From assembly GCA_950295325.1 (NCBI GenBank), contig OX485809.1, positions 25,436,144 through 25,482,000 on the forward strand: DNA of 45,857 nt. Direction: 5' to 3'. The position numbers were made by a program, and so were the translations under genes. This document shows positions 37,339 to 45,857 of the stretch, in pieces. The notes below the pieces were generated by a model, which was given only the letters and a program-made list of their open reading frames with translations, searched no databases and was not told the origin of the DNA. The DNA is from Polytrichum commune (lineage: Eukaryota; Streptophyta; Polytrichopsida; Polytrichales; Polytrichaceae). Numbering within the stretch: the stretch's first letter is position 1; each line of letters opens with the position of its first letter.

Positions 37339-37667
37339 TTCCATCCGTAGCAGGAGTGAGTCGCCCAGATGTTTTTGCCCACCATGATGTGGATTGTTGA
37401 GTTCAAGAGCTTTGCGGGGTGGGTGTTGCATGTGACTGAAGGGATGGAGGATGACCGACAAATTGAGACATTCATAATTCTACCCATGACGACAGTTTGT
37501 AGAATGGTACGTGAGCAGATGTTCATCTCCGTCTCTAATTTTGAAAATAATACACACTGATGTTACATTTGCGGTTACACACACTTTGTTCTGAAGTATC
37601 ATACACTGAGGGTAGTCCTGTTTTCCTTATGACATTGTGGATGATAAGCATCCTGAAGTGCTTGATA

Positions 37668-38560
37668 ATCCTCGACAAGTGGAAATTCACGTGATCATGC
37701 CCAATTGCACATTCTGTACATGTATGCAATTTAAGGTGACCTTCAAAACAAAAAAAGACGATGTTACTGCTTTGCTGCGAGGTCTATGTCACAATGTGGG
37801 ATGTGATCCATTGGCGGAGTTAAGGGTTGTGGAATGGGGTTTAGAGTTGGCATGGGCACTCGCGGTGTGAGGGGCGGCTTCGGCTAGCTAGAGATGTTGG
37901 TGATGATGGGTTTGAAGTAGTTGGGTTTTAAAGCTTCAAAGCACAAAAATACTACTGCTGTGCCGATCATCCTCGACAGTGAGAATGAATGTGATCATGC
38001 CCAAATGCACATTCTGTACATGTATGCAAATAAAGCTTCAAAATAAGAAGATGCTACTGCTTTGCTGCGAGGTCGTTGTGGCATTCATGTGGCACAATGT
38101 GGGATGTGATTCATTGGCGGGGTTAAGGGTTGTGGAATGGGTTTAGAGTTGGCTTGGGCACTCGCGGTGTGAGGGCGGCTTCGGGTAGCTAGAGACGTTG
38201 GTGAGGATGGGTTTGATATAGTTAGGCTTCAAAGGTCTAAAACAAAAAAAGGTACTACAGCTTTGCTGATCATCCTCGACAGTGAGAATGAATGCGATCA
38301 TGCCCATTTGCCACATTCTGTACATGTATGCAATTTAAAGCTTCAGAACAAGAAGATGCTACTGCTTTGCTGCGAGCTCTACATTACGAAGTAGGATGTG
38401 ATTCATTGATGGGGTTTAGGGTTGTGGAATGGGGTTTAGAGTTGGCTTGGGGACTCGGAGTGTGAGGGGCAGCTTCGAGTAGCTAGAAATGTTGGTGATG
38501 ATAGGTTTGAAGTAGTTGGGATTGGTGATCACCGAGTCATCGTCACCCGAGTCTTCACTC
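37668..38560. repeat. Three tandem repeats of about 301 bp overlapping the end of the next gene
   Basis: The anchor atcctcgaca lies at 37668, 37969 and 38272. Each unit contains tgcacattctgtacatgtat-like, tgctttgctgcgag and gttgtggaatgg segments. The third unit runs through the stop codon (38416) of the minus-strand gene and into its coding sequence. Unit 2 still reads NYIKPILTNVSSYPKPP on the minus strand, and unit 1 partly so, matching NYFKPIITNISSYSKLP in the gene. Confidence 0.92.
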
Positions 38561-39789
38561 GCAGAGGGACAGCTATGGCCAGTGAACAGAAAGATTGGCT
38601 CGAACACCGAAGACGCACATGTGGATGTGCGACTCAAGTTCCTGGCATGGTCGGAGCATCTGGAATTGGCTCGTCCCATGCTCAAGGATGTGTATCCACT
38701 TTGATCTGTGGACGTTCGACTCAAGTTCCTCCCTGACTGATCGCCATGGCCAGCATCGAAGGTCTCGAACCCTGAAGAGTGACTCGTGGGAGCCATTTCT
38801 GGAGTGATCAATGGACGAATGTAGCTGTTGAAGACCTTTTCGACGTAGGTGGGAGTTGATTCATCTTGTTGCGCTACTTTCTTCAAATCTGAAACTGACT
38901 TCGGAGAGAATGTTGCCTTCTTCTGGCCGGGATATTGCGAAGAAGGTGATTTCTGGAACCCACTCTTTGCTGGTTCATCATGACGAGGTGATGAGTGCTG
39001 TTGTTGATGTTGTTGTTGGTGCGGTCTGGGCGTGCGGTTGAATGCTTCCTTGGACTTACCTTGGTTACAATCATAACTACATTTAGTCTGGAAATTCTTT
39101 GAGCTATGGCTCCCTGATGATTCGGCATCCTTGCGGGATTCTGATTTCGTGTGCAGATCCAAATTCGTCGACACGGTTTTTGTGTTTTTTATGTAGCTTG
39201 AAGTTCTCCCAGTGTTTCTGTCAGCCCCTGAAAGATGGCTTGGCCTTGGGGAAGAGTTCATCTGCGCCATGTCGAACCTTTTGGTTCTGTAAGCTGGGGA
39301 GGGGTTACAGACACCTGGATCCGCATACGAGGGTCCGACGTATGTGGGTACAACATGCTTCCACCTCTGTGTGCCATTTTGAAGACTCGATGATCCTCGA
39401 GACATTCGTGGCTCAAAATTTGGTCTGGTGGCTGATGTTGGTGACGAACCTAACCCTCCTCCTCGCACCGTAGTCCAGCTCAGGCCTCTCCCCGGTGCAG
39501 GGTTAGGCATGCAATTTGACAGTCCAGGAAAGTTTCTCACTCGGAGGGGTTTGGCTGATCTGATGCGAACCATGCATCCGGAGACAATTCCCTGCGAAGA
39601 GGTCCTCATCTCGCAAGCTGGGGCCGCCCTTGTGTGCGTCTTGGTGACCTCAAGAATCATGGCTTTCCAAAATTTCTCACATTCGGCACAACAGACTGGT
39701 ACTCGTAAGTACTCACCAGCTGGGAGTGACCCATCCGGTAAGGCTTCCCTCCTGCCATCGTTGCCGCTTGACATGCTTTTCGACCGCAT
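38416..39789 (-). CDS. Ser-rich CCxxC protein, possible diverged HMA protein
   Basis: An uninterrupted 457-codon frame starts at an ATG (MRSKSMSSGND) 33 bases after a strong acceptor (tttttgcag) at 39823, so one or more upstream exons, coding or not, are likely; the frame also stays open above the ATG. Near residue 28, LRVPVCCAECEKFWKA closely resembles the first strand and metal-site loop of the HMA domain (compare VPMCCSKCEEKV in the gene at 44.3 kb). The rest of the HMA fold is not recognisable. The remainder is low-complexity: Ser/Arg/Gly-rich, a His-Gln stretch (HQQQHQQQH), and two NLSRTST repeats near the C-terminus. The last about 35 residues come from a tandem DNA repeat. Function is unknown; metal or partner binding through the CCxxC motif is a guess. 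Confidence 0.62.
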   Translation of the reverse strand: MRSKSMSSGNDGRREALPDGSLPAGEYLRVPVCCAECEKFWKAMILEVTKTHTRAAPACEMRTSSQGIVSGCMVRIRSAKPLRVRNFPGLSNCMPNPAPGRGLSWTTVRGGGLGSSPTSATRPNFEPRMSRGSSSLQNGTQRWKHVVPTYVGPSYADPGVCNPSPAYRTKRFDMAQMNSSPRPSHLSGADRNTGRTSSYIKNTKTVSTNLDLHTKSESRKDAESSGSHSSKNFQTKCSYDCNQGKSKEAFNRTPRPHQQQHQQQHSSPRHDEPAKSGFQKSPSSQYPGQKKATFSPKSVSDLKKVAQQDESTPTYVEKVFNSYIRPLITPEMAPTSHSSGFETFDAGHGDQSGRNLSRTSTDQSGYTSLSMGRANSRCSDHARNLSRTSTCASSVFEPIFLFTGHSCPSASEDSGDDDSVITNPNYFKPIITNISSYSKLPLTLRVPKPTLNPIPQP

Positions 39790-40607
39790 TCCTTCAATAT
39801 TCCTCCCTGCGCCCCTTAAGAGCTGCAAAAATTGCACAATATAAATGGAGTTAGATGTTGTATAATGCACAACGTTGATGAACTTTTGATCGATCACTGT
39901 CCTGGGACGATCATCTCCAACGACTCTGCCTTCTTAGTCATGAGGATCGTACAGACAACCCATCTGAATTTTTCCTCCACATGAATCTCTTTTACAACAA
40001 TTATATCATAGTGAATTCGCCTACTGCTACTTCAAAGGATTGACATCTCACCTCATTTTCCCAAATTCTTGTCATTGACATTGCTGATAAAAAGAGCGAG
40101 ATGGCCTTTGCTCCTTCACCAATTCACCAATTCAGCTCTAGGAGCTTGGTGGTGACAGAAACCTCCTCAATGTCTCAAAGAACTTATAAATCTCCTATTA
40201 CACATGTGCAGGTGGTCTCGGAGAATCTGAGGTTCTACATGAATGCTGACCACAAGATGCTAAAGTCCCTACGTGGTGGTGCAACTACAAAAATATTAGC
40301 TTGACATTTGATGATGGCTGCAATGTGAGTCACAGGCGGATCTTATTAATTCTCTGTTATAGCCCCATGCGGTGTACTATTCCAAGTGAGGAATTGGAGC
40401 CACCAACTTTGGGAGGCTGGAAGTTGATGAGAGGTACTCTTTGCTGCGGTGGTGACAGACATGAGAGTATAGGTATTCGGATTCATGACGTTGCGATTTC
40501 AGTTTTGACCCTCAAATCTATATTGAAATGTGGTACTTTCTGCTTCTGACGATCACGTTGAGGAAAACATTTGTGCAAGCAGGGCTGAGTCCGTCTCTAT
40601 ACCTATA

Positions 40608-40735
40608 AGCAGTAGCTGCTTGTTGGTGGGATATTTTGGGGTCCTCTCTGACTATGAAATTACAACCATCAGCTGCTGTTTGTTGTTGGGATATTTTAAG
40701 GTTTTCTTTGACCATGAAGTTACAACAACACTTGT
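40608..40735. repeat. Two-copy 60-bp tandem duplication
   Basis: gggatatttt recurs at 40628 and 40688 within similar 60-bp units (agctgctg..ttgttggtgg, then gactatgaaattacaac or gaccatgaagttacaac). Confidence 0.85.
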
Positions 40736-43059
40736 CTCTGCCAGTGTAGTGCATATTGCAAATTTCTTGTTAGTACAAAGCTCAAGTACATACCAGACAA
40801 GTACTTTTAGAATTATGTCCTTTTAACCAATATTTTCTGAATTCACGTACTGCAACTTGCATGAGGGCAGAAGCAACCACCAACTTTGTTGCAGCCCGAT
40901 TATATCTCCATCCACAAACAAAAGTTGTCGGCTTGCAGGAATTCATTTGCTGTTTGAAAATAGAATTGTGAACCACAACATAAGTTTGAGAACCTAACAA
41001 CCGTCACCCTGGCTTAGAGCAGTTTACAGATTATAGACTAGATATTTAGCAAACCCTAACTCTTAGACCTTATTTGTTGATCTCCATCTCCCAACTATGG
41101 ATTGGGAAGCAGGATTTTCCCTACTTGACGGTGGTAGCTACTACTGCTTGGCTTCCCCGACTCTCTTCTTTCTTCAGTGATTGCGCATTTCGACTAGGTT
41201 ACAGATTGATTTATACACAATAGAGTCCTTCAAATTGCAAACAAACTAGACTCTGCAGGTATGTGAGATTAATCACTGTATTTCCCCAGGGAGTGCACTG
41301 TTCAAGTACTGTAAATATACACGTGCGTGCACAAAAGGGGTATTATTTAGAACAAGCATGTACAAAATGTATGTACAAGAGACATATTGATATTAAGCAG
41401 GAAATAGATATACATGAGGCTGGAGATAAGGCTATAGAAAAATATATGTAAAGTCGGGTTTACGCGTTTACGCGTTCAAGTCAGACTTGGACCAAGAATC
41501 ATGCGTTTTTTCATCCACTAAGTAACAACCTTATTTGGAGTTATGATCTCATAGATCATATTATGGTAGAATTGGATACGGTTATTGCTTTGGCCAATTT
41601 GACGTATGATGCTGAAACAAACACGTACGAACTTCATCCAAGTGATGAAAAAGTCTTTAACGACTTTATAACTAAAAATCCATGATTTGATATTATACAT
41701 ATAATAGGGCCATATTTTTGCATTTCAAAACATTTGTACACATGTTATATACAGTTTCTGTACTTTTTTTTGGACCCTTGTGTACGTATGGAAATGTATT
41801 TTGAAGCAATGAGATTTGTAAGTATATTGCTTGATTTTAGCAAAAATAAAATGTATACATGGGTGTTTTAATAAGGGGCATGCACGCACGTGATACTTGG
41901 TGATACTTGGTTTTAATAAATAGTGCACTCCCTGAGCTGTATTCTTGAGCTGAAACTTTGGAGTTACAAAACTACCATGGTTTACAATAGGAGAATTTGG
42001 TACTGTGCCATCCAGTGGGGCTTAAAATGGAACATCAAGTTGCACCTTCTATGAGTACGGTCGATGTACAAATGATCTGTGGTACAAGTTCTACCTGACT
42101 CAGTTGTAGAGAGTGCAGCCGGTAATCCTGTGCCGATCCATGGTGAGGTTAGGGCTGGGATTTGAGGAGCTCAAGAAAAGGTAAAAGGCAGGACCGAAGA
42201 GTTGCAGTGCAAGGTGGAAGTTGTTAGCCTCACAAAAAGGGCACTGCTGTGGCCGCTTATGGGTGCTCATGACAATACGGTAGTGAGCACAACGTGCATA
42301 AATTGCGCACATGGGGATTATACATGTGGCCAACAAGTATAATACCAAAAGGTCTTAACCCGGGAGTGAAGACCGGGGTGGCATGCAACGTTAACTATCT
42401 GTAGCACTCACCGTCTTTAGAACTTGGTTGGAGCTGCTACATCACCAATCCATCAAAGAAGTATTAGAAGTTGTTTAGAAACGTCTTTTTTAAAAGGGAG
42501 AGTTGTCTTGAAGTTTGCAGTTCAGCTAAGTCTTGTTTATGGACTATATTGACTATTGAGACATTTCCAATAGCTGTTGTGGTGCAAAGTGATTATCTTC
42601 CATTTCGAGGGCCATAAGAGAAATGTGCACGAGCTTGTGTGAATGTGATATTTATGAGCACAAAATCAAATCATGAGATGTGAAGGTTATGATACACCAA
42701 AAAACTTACAAGAATAGACTCATAATAATACTTTGGCCAAGAACACATCAAGTGTAGAAGTTGTGACTGCATCTTTATTCCGAGGACCACCGCCAGAGGC
42801 GTGAGGTTCAACAGCGGAGTACGGCTATATAACCCTCATGCTTTAAAAAGTGCATGAGCTCACTCTGTTGTGCAGCCAGCATAAGAGATCATGTAGGATG
42901 GTTCCCACTTATCTCTATTTCTCTATATTTAAGTTCTATCACTGTGAGAGGTGACCACCTTAAAGCACTAGATTTATACATGGTCAATCTTCATCATTAC
43001 TTGAAGAGAGATGATATACATATATAGATATATATCCTCACTCCCCCAAATCCTTTCGT

Positions 43060-43087
43060 CTCTCAACTCTCAACTCTCAACTCTCAA
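43060..43087. repeat. CTCTCAA heptamer repeat, four units
   Basis: Four exact 7-bp units downstream of the HMA gene, probably within or near its 3' untranslated region. Confidence 0.9.
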
Positions 43088-43493
43088 CCTGGAGGCATAT
43101 GCCTAACTATGCTCTCTACAAAGGATATGTACGCTCAAACCGGTGAACTGCGGAGATCAAAATTACATGACTGAATCATCATGTGCTCACTTGATCTCTC
43201 CTGTACAAAACTGGTACTCATCATCTGCTGATAACCTTTGGAAAGACTTTCAAAAAATATTGCCTTCCAGATAGCAGGCCACTCGAACAGTACTTAGCTG
43301 TATCTCAATCGATGTAACCTGTCTGCACCTTTTGCTGCCTGCTGCCGAACATGGACGATCAATCACCTCGTTCTCAAAAGTAACCAAGTGTCGATTGAAA
43401 ATTTCATTGTGTTTACCAAAACTGACATCATTGTCTTACTGTTAATATTGTGACTTCGATTTCCAGAAACCTGAATCGACCTCAGTGCGCACT

Positions 43494-44990
43494 CTAGTAG
43501 TACGTGTACAACGGTGTGGATTCCTCCGTTTCGTATGTCTGAGCATACGGTGGCCTGAAGTGGTCGGGGATTGGAGGGAGGCTTGCTGAATCTGTGAAGG
43601 AGACTGGGAATGTATCGAAGGAACTACCCTCAGGCCTGTAATAAGGACTTGATGAGTAATCCATTTCTTGCATGTGGTAGATGTCTGGTCGGACCGAACG
43701 TCTTCCTGTATACGAGCTGGTCCGCATGTGCATCTCGGGATCCTGTGGGACTCTCCTGGCCGGTAGAGGTGCAGTATCCCTCATGTGGCTTCGAGCTAGT
43801 GGAGTTTCTGAGCTTTGAGTAGTACTGTAATGTCGTTCAGCTTTCTGCGAGAGGCTACCAGGAGCTTGAGAGCGCTGTGTAGAAAATTGGCTTTGGTTAT
43901 AACTTGCTGCAGGGTTAATAGCATGGTTTACGTATTTGATCGGTGTGGTCGATCCTGCAGCTCCCCTCGGCCAGAACTCAGATTTCTTCTTGATGCGCTT
44001 CACTCTTTTGAGCAGTCGGAGTGGATCTGCATTGCTGGTCACGGTCACTCTTTGGGTGTGCTGGTCACATGTTACCTCGAAGACACCTGCATCGATCATC
44101 ACACCGGCCGTGATCAGTCACATTACGCATCTAATGTATCATATCTTGGAGATGAATAGTGAAGTGATAGGATAACATGAAAATTACAAATTCACATCAT
44201 TGCATGATTTGATCATGTGAAGTAAGTTTGTTACCTTCCATACTTTCCAGCTCTTCTTTCACTTTTTCTTCGCACTTGCTACAGCACATTGGCACCATAA
44301 ATTCCACAGTCTGCAGAAAGGACAACAAATTTCACACTTATCAGGCGCTTGGCGCCGAGGACTCTGGAAGGCAGTAAGGCAACACCACAGTATAGAAGAG
44401 TATTTGTTCAAATGGAACATAGAGCTTGAATATCAAATGCCATCAGAAGTTAATCATGAGATATGTATATTTGAGCTCGAAGAGATGCAGCTTACGGGAA
44501 TGCTGATTGTAAAGGTTGAAGCGTTTCGTGGGGATGGAGAGTGAGTAACATGAGCAGCTCGAGTAGCGGTCGGCGTTGCCGGGTAATTACTCCGGTCGAG
44601 GCTGGCAATTGATCTGGTGTGTGCCATTAATCCATCAGTGCTGGCCGCTGGAGTGTGCACATTTGGGTCGCTCCGGTAGCTGGCTCGCGTTCGTATTTGA
44701 CGAACACATCCACGACGTTCGATGGGTTCAGCCTCTCTTTGACTCTCAATCATCCAATCAGGTTCACCTCTCCCATAAAACATCTGTCAATCCACAACAA
44801 CAACAACATCAATAACAAGATCCGTCACCAGAGGATACTCATCAAATTCCGTGCAACATGCTAGCTTAGTAGAAAGTGAATGCGATCGAGTGACTTCCAG
44901 CTGGAATTAACTGATCATCATGCATCAAGTTGACCAGTGCCACAGCGTAAACAGTACACATGATCATACCTCGGAGAGATTGTTCGACAT
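43494..44990 (-). CDS. HMA-domain (heavy-metal-associated) protein, 325 aa
   Basis: Exons in coding order: 44990-44970 (MSNNLSE), 44783-44496, 44310-44235, 44086-43494; GT-AG sites and phases agree. The short first exon is the only one of the three frames that joins exon 2 without a stop; if it is untranslated, the start is the ATG at 44783. Residues 1-103 are Ser/Arg/Thr-rich. The HMA domain covers about 104-167: TVEFMVPMCCSKCEEKVKEE, GVFEV, QRVTV and KKKSEFW, a beta-alpha-beta-beta-alpha-beta layout with the Cys pair of the metal site (Cys113, Cys116). The tail to 325 is low-complexity and ends TPLYTYY, so there is no CaaX prenylation box, unlike HIPPs; this makes it an HPP-type protein. 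By family it would bind copper, zinc or cadmium, or a partner protein, in the cytosol or nucleus. No transit peptide or membrane segment is seen. Confidence 0.87.
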
Positions 44991-45857
44991 GGTGTCTGGT
45001 AAATTTGCTTCTGGTCTTGTAAACAATCCCTTGCTTCTGCTGCAGTTTGCAGATTCTTTGACACCTTAACTCTATTTTCAGAATGGGTGGTGGAACCTGA
45101 TTCGACTCCGTCTTCCGAAGCAAACCAGACAGACAAGTTCTGTGTATGTCAAGTTAGCTGTTTTCCCTCCAGTTTGCAAGAGAAGACAATCAATCGCCCA
45201 AATGGATTGTGAGCCAGATTGGATGTGAGATTGCAGGTCCAGAAGAATGAGGAGGAGAGGCGAGGATGGGAAGCTTTAAACAACTTGAAGAGCGGTATGT
45301 GTTCAAGTGAACTGGAGGATTTTTGCCAGTTCGGGACACGTGGAAGGCCAGGAGTCTCCGTAACCGCCTCTCGAATGTGAGTGGCTCACGGAGGACTGTA
45401 GGGTCCTCCTTGTGTCAGATCCTTCCATGGCTTCAAAGGAATGAATGTTGGCTACTTAATTCCCAATAAGTCTGTCCCCAAATATTGGATGGCACAGTCA
45501 CTTCCCAAAACAGTGTGACTCACATGGCGAATACACAATACGTTGGAATCTGAACCCTTCATCTAGCCGCAGATTGCAGTCCAAGAATGTGTCTTGGGGT
45601 TCGGAACAAGATCTGTCCACCGCTAAAGACAATGCACAGTCTCCAATTTGTTCACCAAAAACGACGAACTTAGCGCTGCTGACACTGACTCGTCCTCCGA
45701 GCCGATGAGCAAATTGAGGTCAAGTAATTTAATGAAGTGGAATAATACATAATTACCATTGCTACCAGTAGTCCGTTGATATGTCTGGAAATTTCAGAAA
45801 TCATTTTCACGACTTTGTGGTGACTTTTTTCAATTTTGTTGCAGTTTTACTGCTTTA
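44991..45857 (-). promoter_or_regulatory. 5' leader and promoter region of the HMA gene
   Basis: No other conserved frame occurs to the window edge. The frames open at 44918-45136 on this strand lose phase with exon 2, so they are untranslated or an upstream ORF. No clear TATA box was found. The transcript's first exon probably starts between 45000 and 45300. Confidence 0.35.

Larger units (their letters stand above)
39825..43490. other. Intergenic region between the two HMA-type genes
   Basis: No gene is supportable. The part near 39825-40330 is probably promoter and upstream exon(s) of the 38.4-kb gene. A 60-bp tandem duplication lies at 40608-40735 and a CTCTCAA microsatellite at 43060-43087. 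The part below 43490 is likely the 3' untranslated region of the next gene. Confidence 0.5.

Noticed and set aside
42100-42348. 82-codon minus-strand frame with several Cys
   Set aside because: The Cys spacing does not fit a RING or other zinc site, and there is no supporting context.
1-45857. CRISPR array, operons, ribosome binding sites, bacterial origin
   Set aside because: The tandem repeats here have long units and no regular short spacers, and the spliced genes are plant nuclear genes.

Overview
This is a nuclear plant window. The protein-coding genes have many short GT-AG introns, the protein families are plant-specific (a malectin-like LRR receptor kinase, HMA-domain proteins), there is a plant tRNA-Leu(AAG), and the spaces between genes hold plant-type mobile-element debris. 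Short introns and long 5' leaders suit a bryophyte, most likely a moss. That placement is an inference and not proven here.

Layout. 1-3.7 kb: AT-rich intergenic DNA with a perfect foldback. 3.8-13.8 kb (+): a complete-looking 17-exon gene for a membrane-anchored PXA-PX-Nexin_C sorting nexin; only its extreme C-terminus is unresolved. 16.2-23.8 kb (-): a complete 15-exon, 931-residue malectin-like LRR receptor kinase, convergent with the nexin gene. 24-36 kb: a gene-free block of mobile-element remains. It includes a degraded long protein on the minus strand (27.9-29.5 kb), an LTR-like stretch (31.3-32.05 kb), and a Ty3/Gypsy fragment that carries a cytosine-5 DNA methyltransferase ahead of its reverse-transcriptase region (32.2-34.1 kb). 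36.7-37.1 kb: a clean 408-bp MITE with TTA target-site duplication. 37.26 kb: an intact tRNA-Leu(AAG). 37.7-38.5 kb: three 300-bp tandem repeats that run into the 3' coding end of a Ser-rich CCxxC protein gene (38.4-39.8 kb, -). 43.5-45.0 kb (-): a four-exon HMA-domain (heavy-metal-associated) protein gene.

Two themes stand out. First, a retrotransposon appears to have captured a DNMT3-like methyltransferase. The copy is dead, and its stop codons look like C-to-T deamination damage. Second, tandem repeats recur across exon-intron or coding-end boundaries. They copy the acceptor side and the donor side of receptor-kinase exon 2, lie in its intron 3, and copy the last coding segment of the 38.4-kb gene. 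The repeats leave decoy splice sites and partial exon copies.

The receptor kinase would act at the plasma membrane and the nexin at endomembranes; the HMA protein would bind metal or a partner protein. Nothing in the sequence links them in one pathway.
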